Shown here piece by piece: positions 7,462-15,837 of a stretch of 64,000 nucleotides of DNA. Origin of the DNA: Streptomyces sp. NBC_00258. GTDB taxonomy: Bacteria > Actinomycetota > Actinomycetes > Streptomycetales > Streptomycetaceae. The stretch's first letter is position 1; the number at the start of each line of letters is the position of its first letter. The notes under the pieces are model-generated. The model ran no database searches. It was not told the origin of the DNA and was given only the letters and a program-made list of their open reading frames with translations. The translations under genes and the position numbers were made by a program. The stretch spans positions 6,634,001-6,698,000 of the forward strand of contig NZ_CP108081.1 in assembly GCF_036182465.1 (NCBI RefSeq), written 5' to 3'.

Positions 7462-9660
7462 ATGGCCGACGAGATGGTCCGTCTCGCCCAGCGGTTCGTG
7501 AACACGACGTACAACAACGGCGCGACACTCGGCATATCCAAACTGGACGAGAACGGGGTCACCGGCTGGCCCGTGATGTACGCCCTGACCAGAGCACTCC
7601 AGTACGAGATGGGCATCACGGCCCTGTCGGACTCCTTCGGTCCGACCACGCTGGCCACGATCGGCTCGAAGTACGGCAAGCTGGACGAGACGACGGTCCC
7701 CTCGGCGAATTTCGCCCGCATCATCCAGTCCGCCCTTTACTGCAAGGGCTATGACGGCGGCGAGATCGACGGCAAGTACAACGACCGGGTCAAGGCCGCC
7801 GTCGAGAAGCTCAACCAGAACATGGGTGTGAGCGCCACGTACCCCGGCAGCTCCCTGTGGCCGAAAGTCGTCAAGGGCCTGTTCAACATGGACGCCTACG
7901 TCACCGTCGGCGGCGGCTCGGACACCATCCGGTCCATCCAGCAGTGGCTGAACGGCCGTTACATCCTCCGCAAGGACTTCTACGTCATCCCCTGCGACGG
8001 CTACCACTCCCGTGACGTCGCCAAGTCGATGCTGTTCGCGATCCAGTACGAGCTGGGCATGGCCGACGGCACCGCGAACGGCGTTTTCGGACCCGGCACC
8101 CAGTCCGGCCTGAAGTCCCACACGGTCTCCAACGGCACCACCGGCGTATGGGCGCAGCTCTTCACCGCGGCCATGATCCTCAACAAGCGCACTGTGCCCT
8201 TCGGGAACTTCACCTCGACGGTGCAGTCCGGGGTGGAGAGCTTCCAGTCCTTCGTGAAACTCCCGGTCACCGGCAACGGCGACTTCCCGACATGGGCCTC
8301 GCTGCTCGTCTCCTACGGCGACCAGTCCCGCCCGGGCACGGCGTGCGACGGCGTCACGATGATCACGCCGCCGCGTGCGCAGGCACTGAAGGCCGCCGGC
8401 TACCAGTACATCGGCCGGTACCTCTTCAACCCGTCCACCACGAGCCTGCCGGAGAAGCAGATCCAGCCCGGCGAGCTCGCCACGATCAAGGAGGCCGGGC
8501 TGCGCTGCTTCCCGATCTTCCAGACGTGGAGCCGGTCGGCCGACTACTTCAGCTACAACCAGGGCACCAGCGACGCGTTCAAGGCGATCGACTGGGCGCA
8601 GTACCACGGCTTCAAGCCGGGCACGATCATCTACTTCGCGGTCGACTACGACGCGATGGACGGCGAGGTCACGGAGTACATCGTTCCGCACTTCCGCGGC
8701 GTGATGCGCACCATCGGCGAGAACTCCGCCTACGGCGTGGGTGTCTACGGACCGCGCAACGTGTGCCAGCGCATCGCGGACGCCGGGTACTCGGCGACGA
8801 GCTTCGTGTCGGACATGTCGAGCGGCTTCTCCGGGAACCTCGGCTACCCGATGCCGACGAACTGGGCGTTCGACCAGATCGCCACCCTCACCGTCGGCTC
8901 GGGCAGCGGCTCGATCGAGATCGACAAGAACATCGCCTCGGGCCGTGACACCGGCCAGGGCGACTTCGACCCGGGCGGCTACACCGACGGTGTGGACGTC
9001 GACCTCGACAAGGACGCCTACCAGGCCCCGATGCTGACGGACGTCAAGACGTACCTGGAGTCGATCGGAGTCCCGGAGACCGGCGGCGACGGCTGGACCG
9101 ACTCGGACTGGGCCACGCTCGGCGGCATCTCCACCACCAAGGCGTACGAGCTCGTGCTCAGCGCGGACTGGCTGTTCACGTCGCTGGCACGGCAGCTCAA
9201 GCTCCGCAAGGCGCTGATCCAGGCTCCCGTCCTGTGGGAGCTGCGCAAGATGAACCCCCTGGACTTCGCCGCCGACTCGGCCGTCAAGGCCGGTCTGGAC
9301 GACGACTGCAGCACCGGCTGGGGCCAGATCTTCGCCTGGGTGACCATCGACGCCCGCAACTACTGCATGCAGCAGGGCATCATCAACGGCAGCCCGCTGA
9401 CCGACGACGACATCCCGGGGGTGTGGGAGGACCTCAACGAGGACCCGACCTACAACATCCGCTCGGTCGCCTATCTGACGGTCTACAACGCGCACCAACT
9501 GGGCAAGCCCCGGCCGAGCCTGACCACGAGCCTGGCCGACACCCAGGCCCTGCTCGCCCGGTACAACGGAACCGGCGACGACGCCGCCCAGTACGGCCGC
9601 GAACTCATCGGTCTCTACAACGTTCTCGAGAACTACAACCAGCTGTCCCGCAGCAAGTGA
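7462..9660 (+). CDS. DUF1906 glycoside-hydrolase-like protein with PG-binding-like repeats (732 aa)
   Basis: Predicted cell-wall-active protein. The start is the ATG at 7462 behind AGGAGACAGCGC; upstream reading is non-coding. Residues 1-280 hold peptidoglycan-binding-like helical repeats (GYDGGEIDGKYNDRVKAAV near 95; GMADGTANGVFGPGTQSGL near 200). Residues about 290-500 are a DUF1906 (Rv2525c-like) TIM-barrel domain of the GH25-like superfamily: it opens with GVTMITPPRAQALKAAGYQY, has the acidic strand YFAVDYDAMDGE, and ends with FDQIATLT and IEIDKN. Residues 530-732 are helical and unassigned. No signal peptide is visible, which is odd for a wall-directed domain. It heads an operon with 9669-10010 and 10024-10737. 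Catalytic activity is unproven for this family. Confidence 0.85.
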   Translation: MADEMVRLAQRFVNTTYNNGATLGISKLDENGVTGWPVMYALTRALQYEMGITALSDSFGPTTLATIGSKYGKLDETTVPSANFARIIQSALYCKGYDGGEIDGKYNDRVKAAVEKLNQNMGVSATYPGSSLWPKVVKGLFNMDAYVTVGGGSDTIRSIQQWLNGRYILRKDFYVIPCDGYHSRDVAKSMLFAIQYELGMADGTANGVFGPGTQSGLKSHTVSNGTTGVWAQLFTAAMILNKRTVPFGNFTSTVQSGVESFQSFVKLPVTGNGDFPTWASLLVSYGDQSRPGTACDGVTMITPPRAQALKAAGYQYIGRYLFNPSTTSLPEKQIQPGELATIKEAGLRCFPIFQTWSRSADYFSYNQGTSDAFKAIDWAQYHGFKPGTIIYFAVDYDAMDGEVTEYIVPHFRGVMRTIGENSAYGVGVYGPRNVCQRIADAGYSATSFVSDMSSGFSGNLGYPMPTNWAFDQIATLTVGSGSGSIEIDKNIASGRDTGQGDFDPGGYTDGVDVDLDKDAYQAPMLTDVKTYLESIGVPETGGDGWTDSDWATLGGISTTKAYELVLSADWLFTSLARQLKLRKALIQAPVLWELRKMNPLDFAADSAVKAGLDDDCSTGWGQIFAWVTIDARNYCMQQGIINGSPLTDDDIPGVWEDLNEDPTYNIRSVAYLTVYNAHQLGKPRPSLTTSLADTQALLARYNGTGDDAAQYGRELIGLYNVLENYNQLSRSK

Positions 9661-9668
9661 CCCCGATC

Positions 9669-10010
9669 ATGGGCGTGAATACTGGGCGCATGCGGAAGTC
9701 CTTGCCGGCCGTGCTGGGCGTGAACCTGTTGCTGGGAGTCCCCGGTGTCGTGCCGGTGTGGCTGCTGTCGTACTTCGCGGTCAACTGGCCGCTCAAGGCG
9801 CTCGGCTGGACCGTCGGCGAGCCCACGGAGAACGACGGCATGCTGCCCTGGCTGCTGGTGGGCGGGCCGGTGCTGCTGCTGTTCGGCCTGGTCTGGTGGC
9901 TCGCCAACCGCCCGCTGCGGCGCAGGTCGGCCCTGGAACCCCGCGTCTACTGGCCGGTCAGTGTCCTGATGACCCTTGTGCCGTCGTTCGCGCTCATGAT
10001 CGTTCTATGA
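9669..10010 (+). CDS. Small membrane protein (113 aa)
   Basis: Not assigned to a family. It begins 8 nt after the DUF1906 gene and ends 13 nt before the Tat-protein gene, so all three should be co-transcribed. Three hydrophobic stretches are visible (LPAVLGVNLLLGVPGVVPVW; LPWLLVGGPVLLLFGLVWWL; YWPVSVLMTLVPSFALMIVL), which predicts three membrane helices. An alternative start at 9690 (MRKSLPAV) would remove seven residues. It may be a membrane partner of the neighbouring wall-related proteins; this is inference from position only. Confidence 0.75.
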   Translation: MGVNTGRMRKSLPAVLGVNLLLGVPGVVPVWLLSYFAVNWPLKALGWTVGEPTENDGMLPWLLVGGPVLLLFGLVWWLANRPLRRRSALEPRVYWPVSVLMTLVPSFALMIVL

Positions 10011-10023
10011 GAGTGAGAAAGGG

Positions 10024-10737
10024 ATGAAACACGTGCAGAACGACATGACGAGGCGTTCCGTGGTGAAGAGCGCCACGGTGATCGGTGCCGCGGCCGCCCT
10101 GGGCTCCGTCGTACCGGGCACCGCAGTCGCCGCGCCGAAGGAGACACCGAAGAGCGGGCCCCTGAGCGCGCCGAAGAAGCTCCCGACGTCCGCGAACGGA
10201 TGGACCCTCGAGAAGGAGGCGAACCACGTCTCCACGGTGTGGACGCGCCCCGTCGCCGGTACGGGTCTCGAGGTCGATGTCCGCGTCGGGGACGTGGAGC
10301 TGATCCTCGTCCACGTGATCCGCCGCTTCCACTACGAGGTCGAGCAGATCAGCCGGATCGACCTGGCGGGCTGGCAGGGGACCGGCAAGCTCCGCAAGGC
10401 CCTTCCGGAGTCGAACCTCGCCTCCGGCACGGCCGTACGGATCCGGCCGGGCGCCAGTGCGAAGGGCGGGCTCTTCCCCCTCCAGGAGCTGACGCTGCGC
10501 GACATCCTGGCCGACTGCGAGGGCGTGGTGCGCTGGGGCGGTGACGACGACGAGGTGAACGAGTCGCTGTTCTACATCGACGCCGGACCGGACGACGTAC
10601 GCGTGACGAAGGTCGCCGACAAGCTCCGCGGCTGGGACGCGACGCCCGGCGAGGGCGCCGGCGTCACGGTGAACGTCCAGTCCCCTTCCCGGCGCGACCG
10701 CGCGGACCGGCTGGCCCGCGCCCAGCGCGAGGGCTGA
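10024..10737 (+). CDS. Tat-exported hypothetical protein (237 aa)
   Basis: The N-terminus carries a twin-arginine signal (MTRRSVVKSATVIGAAAALG, ending GTAVAAP), so the protein should be exported folded. GAGAAAGGG precedes the start. The mature part (VSTVWTRPVAGTGLEVDVRVGD... and IRPGASAKGGLFPLQELTLRDI) has no motif I recognise. The LRDILADCEGVVRWGGDDDE segment is acidic. It is the last gene of the operon and is followed by a perfect palindrome (10754-10795). Function unknown; co-expression with a DUF1906 protein suggests a cell-envelope role. Confidence 0.8.
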   Translation: MKHVQNDMTRRSVVKSATVIGAAAALGSVVPGTAVAAPKETPKSGPLSAPKKLPTSANGWTLEKEANHVSTVWTRPVAGTGLEVDVRVGDVELILVHVIRRFHYEVEQISRIDLAGWQGTGKLRKALPESNLASGTAVRIRPGASAKGGLFPLQELTLRDILADCEGVVRWGGDDDEVNESLFYIDAGPDDVRVTKVADKLRGWDATPGEGAGVTVNVQSPSRRDRADRLARAQREG

Positions 10738-10753
10738 CCAGGCCTCATCAGCC

Positions 10754-10795
10754 ATGACACTGGGCCGCCGAGCATGCTCGGCGGCCCAGTGTCAT
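10754..10795. terminator. Perfect 42-bp palindrome, bidirectional terminator
   Basis: A 21-bp arm beginning ATGACACTGGGCCGCCGAGC is followed with no spacer by its exact complement. It lies between the convergent ends of the DUF1906 operon (stop at 10737) and the eCIS structural operon (stop at 10845), so it should terminate both. The symmetry is perfect. Confidence 0.9.
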
Positions 10796-10844
10796 GCCGT
10801 GTCTGTCGTGCTGTGCCGTGCCGGGTGGTTCGGGGTCCCGTCCG

Positions 10845-12812
10845 TCAGGAGCTGTTGCTGTTCGACCGGGTGAAGAACTCGATCTCCGCGATGGACACCT
10901 GCTTCTTGGCGTCGGTGGCGTAGGCCGACCGCACGGTGAAGCGCACCGAGGTGACCTCCCCGACCCGGAACTTGCGCCGCTGGCCGCCGGCGCTCTGGTC
11001 CAGGTTGATGATCCGGGTGGTCTTCTTGCCGTCGGCGGCGGTGATCAGGGCCTCGACGCGGTGCGGGAGGGCCGACTGCGAGAGCTTGTCCGGCTGGGTC
11101 GACACACCGGAGGTGATGACCAGGTCCAGCAGCCGGGTCGGCTGGTCGAACCGGGCCTCCAGCCACTGCCCCTCGCCGGTCCCCGAGACACCCGGCCCCC
11201 ACCAGGTGTTGCTGAGCTTGTCGAAGGCGCGTTGCGCGGGGTGACCGGGATAGGAGCGCGACGCCTTCACACTGTCCGGCCCCACCGCGGCGCGCTTGGC
11301 GAAGTGGTCGCGGGTCGCCTGGATCCCGTCGCCGATGTTGAGCACGAGCGTGACGATCAGGGCGAGTACGAGGCCGCCGACGACCCAGTTCATGACGGCC
11401 CCGAAGCCGCGGCGCAGCCGGGGGCGGTCGCCCGCCCAGGGGGTCTGCGCGACGCCGAAGCCCGGTATCCGGCGCCACCAGGGCTGCCGGCCCGGGGCCG
11501 TCGGCCCGTCGCCGGACATCGGCATGGCGCAGCGGCCGCAGTAGTGCCGGTCGGGGAGGTTGGGGGTGGCGCACCAGGGGCAGGGGATGCCGCCCTGTGG
11601 GCCGAACTCGGGGCCCGGGGCGCGGACTTGGGGGCGGTTCGCGACCGGACGGCCGGGCAGCACGGGCGCGACGGCGGGGGACGCGGGCGCGCGGGGTTCG
11701 GGGTCGCTCACCGGGATGAGGAGAGACCTGGCCCGTTCGGCGGTGGAGTCGGAGGGGTCCGTGGAGTCCGTGGACCCGGAGAAGCCTGTGGAGCGGTTGG
11801 AGTGGCTGGAGTGCGTGGAGTCGGTGGACGGGTGGTGGCCCCGGCCCGCGGTGGTCGGCACCGGCTCGGTGTCGGCGGTATCGGCGGTGGCGTCGCGGCG
11901 CATGTCCGGGTGGGTGTCCGGGCGGGCGTTGTCCCGCGCGCCGGGGGAGAGGTCGAGCGAACCGTGGGAGGCCGGAGCGGCGGGGGAGTTCGTGTCCCAC
12001 TCCTGAAGTCCGGCCGGCCCCGCGCCCGCGGACGCCGCGGAGGCGGAGTCCGGCCCGGTGCCGGGGTGGTCGTGCCGCGAAGAGGAGGACGGCGCGGTGC
12101 CGGAGCCCACGGGCCGGTCGGGCGCCTGCCGCGTCCCCGCACGTCCGGAACCGTCGGCGGCGTGCGCCTGCCGTGTCCCGGCCCACCCGGAGTCGTCGAC
12201 GGTGTCCGACTGCCGTGTTCCGGCCCGTCCGGAGTCGTCCGCGCCGTCCGAGCGGTCCGACTGCCGGTGCCCGGCCGCCGACTCGGAGTCGGGCGCGGTG
12301 TCAGTGCGGCGCGCGCCGGACCAGCCGTCGGCGGCCTCGCCGTCACCGGACCGGCCGGTGGAGCGGTCGGCGTCCTCGTCGTCCGGCCGGGGCCCGGCGT
12401 TCCGCGCCAGACGGACACCGGTACTCGGCCCGGCGGCGCCGGTCTGCGGCCACCCGGCCTCGTCATCTCCCCGTCGGCCACCGCCCGGCCCGGGCGTTGC
12501 CGCGGCGGCCGGGGCGTGGCCCGTACGGGCCGTACCCGTTCCGGCCCCGGGGTGTGCGAACGCGTCCCATCCCGGCTGGTCGCCGGAGCCGCCGGCGACG
12601 GCGGCACCCCCGGACGCGGAGTCCCGCGCCGGTGCGGCGGCCTCCGCGCGCACGGGGTCCCTGCGAGCCGCGTCGGCCCGGTCCGGGCCGCCGGACCAGC
12701 CGAGTACCGCACCGCAGGAGTCGCAGAAGGACTGGCCGGGCTCCGCCCGGGTGCCGCATTCGGCGCAGCTGCGGGCGGGCTCCCGTCCTGTGCCGGAGTT
12801 CTGGCTGGTCAT
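10845..12812 (-). CDS. Zinc-ribbon / TM / discoidin-like membrane protein, CisA candidate (655 aa)
   Basis: Last gene of the eCIS operon; its ATG overlaps the stop of the gpI-like gene (ATGA). Residues 16-34 form a zinc ribbon (CAECG...CDSCG). Residues about 35-395 are disordered and rich in Asp, Ser, Gly and Thr. A second ribbon (CPWCATP...CGRCAMP) lies near 408-425. One membrane helix (VGGLVLALIVTLVLNIG) is at about 470-492, with Arg-rich sequence before it, so the N-terminus should be cytoplasmic. Residues 510-655 look like a discoidin (F5/8 type C) or NADase-type glycan-binding domain: RAFDKLSNTWWGPGV, W-LEARFDQPTRLLDLVI, SIAEIEFF. This architecture matches what I recall of CisA, the membrane factor needed for CIS function in Streptomyces coelicolor. 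The match is by architecture, not by alignment. Confidence 0.75.
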   Translation of the reverse strand: MTSQNSGTGREPARSCAECGTRAEPGQSFCDSCGAVLGWSGGPDRADAARRDPVRAEAAAPARDSASGGAAVAGGSGDQPGWDAFAHPGAGTGTARTGHAPAAAATPGPGGGRRGDDEAGWPQTGAAGPSTGVRLARNAGPRPDDEDADRSTGRSGDGEAADGWSGARRTDTAPDSESAAGHRQSDRSDGADDSGRAGTRQSDTVDDSGWAGTRQAHAADGSGRAGTRQAPDRPVGSGTAPSSSSRHDHPGTGPDSASAASAGAGPAGLQEWDTNSPAAPASHGSLDLSPGARDNARPDTHPDMRRDATADTADTEPVPTTAGRGHHPSTDSTHSSHSNRSTGFSGSTDSTDPSDSTAERARSLLIPVSDPEPRAPASPAVAPVLPGRPVANRPQVRAPGPEFGPQGGIPCPWCATPNLPDRHYCGRCAMPMSGDGPTAPGRQPWWRRIPGFGVAQTPWAGDRPRLRRGFGAVMNWVVGGLVLALIVTLVLNIGDGIQATRDHFAKRAAVGPDSVKASRSYPGHPAQRAFDKLSNTWWGPGVSGTGEGQWLEARFDQPTRLLDLVITSGVSTQPDKLSQSALPHRVEALITAADGKKTTRIINLDQSAGGQRRKFRVGEVTSVRFTVRSAYATDAKKQVSIAEIEFFTRSNSNSS

Positions 12813-13366
12813 CTCTCGGGAGTCCTTTCGGCAGCGGTCACCTGGACCGTGTAGGGCATGTGGGCGGGTCGGGCGGCCGCCACGAGGCTGTCGAGGCGGT
12901 GCTCGTCGGCCCGGGTCGGGTCGGGCAGGCGCAGCGTGACGTGCAGGCGCGGACTGCGGTCGCCGGGAACCGGGCCCAGGGGCCGGGCGTTCCAGGCGGC
13001 GCCGCCGCTCTCGGTGATCTCCGGGGTCACACCGAAGACCAGGCGTATCGCCTCGGACAGACCGCGGCTGGTGCCCCGTACCCGGTGCAGATACGCGGCG
13101 GCGGCGACGGCCGCGCGCAGCCGGTCGTCGGGCTCGGTGCCGTCGGTCTCCGCGCCGACCCAGAGCGCCAGCCACCGGGTGAAGTCCACCGGGGCCAGGG
13201 CCGGGGTGAAGTAGGAGTCCAGGCAGTCGAGGACGGCCAGGATCGGTGCGAGCACGTCGTCGAGTCCGCCGACGAACCGCTGTGCAAGATCGTCGTCGGC
13301 GAACACGGCGGGCAGCATCATGCCGATGGGCGCGGACGACCCCAGCCCGTCGACGGAGCCCCTCAC
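12809..13366 (-). CDS. gpI-like phage tail protein of eCIS (185 aa)
   Basis: Member of the TIGR02242-type phage tail protein family (P2 gpI-like), a baseplate peripheral component. Diagnostic stretches are LLPAVFADDDLAQRFVGGLDD, LDSYFTPALAPVDFTRWLA, LWVGAE and HRVRGTSRGLSEAIRLVFGV. The GTG start at 13366 overlaps the stop of the gpJ-like gene (GTGA), and its own stop overlaps the CisA-like start, so translation is coupled across three genes. Length is typical for the family. It is expected to join gp25 and the gpJ-like protein at the baseplate wedge. Confidence 0.9.
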   Translation of the reverse strand: MRGSVDGLGSSAPIGMMLPAVFADDDLAQRFVGGLDDVLAPILAVLDCLDSYFTPALAPVDFTRWLALWVGAETDGTEPDDRLRAAVAAAAYLHRVRGTSRGLSEAIRLVFGVTPEITESGGAAWNARPLGPVPGDRSPRLHVTLRLPDPTRADEHRLDSLVAAARPAHMPYTVQVTAAERTPER

Positions 13367-15321
13367 GGCCGGTCCCCGATCACGCGCACCCGGTGGTCGA
13401 AGGAGAAGACCAGGGACGGGGGTTCGAGGTCGATGCGGTTGGTCGCGTCGCCGCGTTTGCCGGTCAGGGGGTCGGCCGGGTGGAGCTGGACCTCGTCGAC
13501 CAGCTCGACGCCGGGTACGCGCTGGAGCACGGCGAAGACCTCGCCGGACTGCACGGGACGCCCGAAGGGCCAGCCCCGGCCGTCGGCGCCGCCGGTCAGC
13601 GGATCGAGGTGGCGGTAGAGGGCGTCGTGCGCCTGACGGCGTACCCGGTCCGTGTCGGTCCCGCGGAACGCGTGCACCGTGGCGACCACCGTGACGCCCT
13701 GGTAGAAGGGCGGGCCGACCGCCAACCGCGTACCGATCAGGCGGCGTTCGTCCAGGTAGTGGGTGATGCGGCGCAACAGCGCGTCGCCGGGCACCAGTTG
13801 CTCGAAGCGCAGTCGGCCGCCGGGGTCGGGCACGGCCTGCGGAACCACCAGCACCCGTACCGCGTACGCCCCGTGCTCGCCCTCGTCGCCCTCAAGACAG
13901 GTGATCCGGGCGGTCTCGGGGGCGGCCCGGCGGGCGAGCTCCTCGTAGTCGCGCAGGGTCACCGCCCGCTCCTGGGCGCGCAGCGTGATGGGCGCCCTGG
14001 TCTTCGCCTCCTCCACCGTCTCGCCGTCGACCCCGCCGCGCGCGGCCTCCCGGTTGACGACCTCGGAGACGTACGGGACGGACGTGCGCAGCACCTGGAC
14101 GGCGCCGCGGGCGACGTTCCCGGTCCTGCCGCCGCCGGTGCGGTAGCGCAGGGCGCGGATGACGGCGCCCTTGGGTGCCACCGCCCCGTACTGGCGCAGG
14201 GTGCCGTCGGGTTCCCGTACCGCCGGGCCGAAGGCGATGTCACCGGTGGCGGCGTCCAGGGTGATGTGCCGGTCGTGCGGGGTGGAGGCGGCGAAGGACG
14301 GGACGACGTCCCAGTCGGTCCAGCCGTCGTGCTCGGCGGTCTGCAGCAGCACCGGAGGGGTGTCGCCGACCACGGGGGCGTGGGCGAGGCGCAGCCGCTG
14401 CCCGGGCAGACCGGTGGACTCGCCGAGCGCCTCGTCGTACACCGTCTCGGCGTGTACGGCGGTGGTGGTGCCGCCGAGGGTGAACGCCTCCGCGGAGCGG
14501 ACGGTCGGGGAGGTGGTGTAGAAGGGCTGGTCGGGCAGCGGTTCGGTGACCCGGCAGCGCAGCCAGCCGGCCTCCTGCCCGCCGGTGCGGGACAGGGTGT
14601 GCCCGCCGGGGATGTGCAGCACGACCTCGCCGGGCCGGTTCAGGCCGCCGGTGCCGTCCCGGTCGACCTCGCACTCGGTCCAGCCGTCCTCGGTCCACGC
14701 CTCCCAGACCAGCGGCGGCTGCCGCGGGTCCACGCCGACACCGTCGACCCGGCTGTCCAGCTCCATCCCGACCGCGCAGTGCGGCACGGCGGCGCTGAGC
14801 CCGAGCAGCATGCAGTCCCCGGGCCGCGGGGCCTCGGAGAAGCACATGACGTCCTTGCCCTCGGCGAGGTCGGCGGTCCGGTCGGCGACGGGCTCCCCGC
14901 TCTGCTGGACCACGAGATGCCGCAACTCACAGGGCACGACGGTCAGTTCGAGCTCGGTGGCGAAGACCGCGGCCTCCTCGCTCTCGGTACGGGTGGTGGC
15001 GACCTCGGTGCCCACCGGCAGGAGGATCGGCTCCTCCTGCGGCGCGGAGAGCCAGAACGTGACCTCCGTACGGGCCGCGGAGGGCGGGAACAGCGTGATG
15101 CCCACCAGATCCAGGAACGCCAGGTGGTTCTTCTCCGGCACCCGGTTGAGCCGGTAGACGATCTGGTCGGCCATGTGGGCGACCGTCTCCACCAGGGTGA
15201 CGCCCGGGTCGGAGACGTTGTGGTCGGTCCACTCCGGGGCGCGCTGCTGGATGTAGCGCTTGGCGTCGTCGACGAACTGCTGGAAGCGGCGGTCGTCGAG
15301 GTTCGGGGAGGGCAGGGCCAT
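13363..15321 (-). CDS. gpJ-like baseplate assembly protein of eCIS (652 aa)
   Basis: Putative baseplate assembly protein of the TIGR02243 / P2 gpJ-like family (Cis11 or Afp11 equivalent). It opens with NLDDRRFQQFVDDAKRYIQQ and NVSDPGVTLVETVAHMADQI, the conserved N-terminus of this family. In the middle are NVARGAVQVLRTSVPYVSEV and the VNREAARGGVDGETVEEAK loop typical of baseplate J proteins. The C-terminal third holds the RLAVGPPFYQGVTVVATVHA strand set. Its ATG at 15321 overlaps the gp25 stop by one base. Baseplate wedges made of this protein trigger sheath contraction. Confidence 0.92.
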   Translation of the reverse strand: MALPSPNLDDRRFQQFVDDAKRYIQQRAPEWTDHNVSDPGVTLVETVAHMADQIVYRLNRVPEKNHLAFLDLVGITLFPPSAARTEVTFWLSAPQEEPILLPVGTEVATTRTESEEAAVFATELELTVVPCELRHLVVQQSGEPVADRTADLAEGKDVMCFSEAPRPGDCMLLGLSAAVPHCAVGMELDSRVDGVGVDPRQPPLVWEAWTEDGWTECEVDRDGTGGLNRPGEVVLHIPGGHTLSRTGGQEAGWLRCRVTEPLPDQPFYTTSPTVRSAEAFTLGGTTTAVHAETVYDEALGESTGLPGQRLRLAHAPVVGDTPPVLLQTAEHDGWTDWDVVPSFAASTPHDRHITLDAATGDIAFGPAVREPDGTLRQYGAVAPKGAVIRALRYRTGGGRTGNVARGAVQVLRTSVPYVSEVVNREAARGGVDGETVEEAKTRAPITLRAQERAVTLRDYEELARRAAPETARITCLEGDEGEHGAYAVRVLVVPQAVPDPGGRLRFEQLVPGDALLRRITHYLDERRLIGTRLAVGPPFYQGVTVVATVHAFRGTDTDRVRRQAHDALYRHLDPLTGGADGRGWPFGRPVQSGEVFAVLQRVPGVELVDEVQLHPADPLTGKRGDATNRIDLEPPSLVFSFDHRVRVIGDRP

Positions 15322-15752
15322 CAGCGGTCGCTTTCGGGAGCCGGGTCCGGCTCGTCGTGGGAGGGGATGACGTAGAACGGGAAGACCAGGCTGCGCGGGT
15401 TGTTGGTGCCGCGGATCGAGTACCGGACGTCGATGAAGAGCACGCCCTGTTCGGTCTCGCGGCCGGCTGTCACCTCGACGTCGCTCACCTCGATGCGCGG
15501 CTCCCAGCGGTCGAGGCTCGTGTACACCTCGTGCTGGATGCGGCCGGCGGTGGCCTCGTTGACCGGGGCGAACACCAGGTCGTGGATGGCGCAGCCGAAC
15601 TCCGGGCGCATCGGCCGCTCGCCCGGCGCGGTGGCCAGTACGAGCCGGATGGCCTCCTCGATCTCGCGCTCCCCGCTGACCAGGGCGATGCCCCCGGTGG
15701 GGCCGATGCGCAGCGGGAAGGCCCAGCCGGATCCGACGAACTGCTCGGCCAT
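15321..15752 (-). CDS. gp25/GPW baseplate wedge protein of eCIS (143 aa)
   Basis: T4 gp25-like (GPW) protein, the conserved lysozyme-like wedge component that nucleates sheath assembly (Cis9 equivalent). Visible signatures are GGIALVSGEREIEEAIRLVL, TAPGERPMRPEFGCAIHDLV with the EFG-type core, and the C-terminal strand GVLFIDVRYSIRGTNNPRSL. Length is normal. An 85-bp gap separates it from the VgrG-like gene upstream; that gap is too short for the PAAR gene sometimes found here. It overlaps the gpJ-like gene. Confidence 0.93.
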   Translation of the reverse strand: MAEQFVGSGWAFPLRIGPTGGIALVSGEREIEEAIRLVLATAPGERPMRPEFGCAIHDLVFAPVNEATAGRIQHEVYTSLDRWEPRIEVSDVEVTAGRETEQGVLFIDVRYSIRGTNNPRSLVFPFYVIPSHDEPDPAPESDR

Positions 15753-15837
15753 CAGTGGGCCACCCGCCTTCTCCTGGTCGTCTCGGTCCTGCTTCGTGTG
15801 TTGCTGCTCTGTGCGGGTGGGGCGAACGTCGCGGCCG

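Noticed and set aside
5635..9498. Single minus-strand reading frame continuing the FG-GAP gene to 1780 residues
   Set aside because: Only 4156-5634 encodes FG-GAP blades after a lipobox. The rest is antisense to the DUF1906 gene and out of frame with the second FG-GAP gene, and has Arg/Ala/Val-rich shadow composition.
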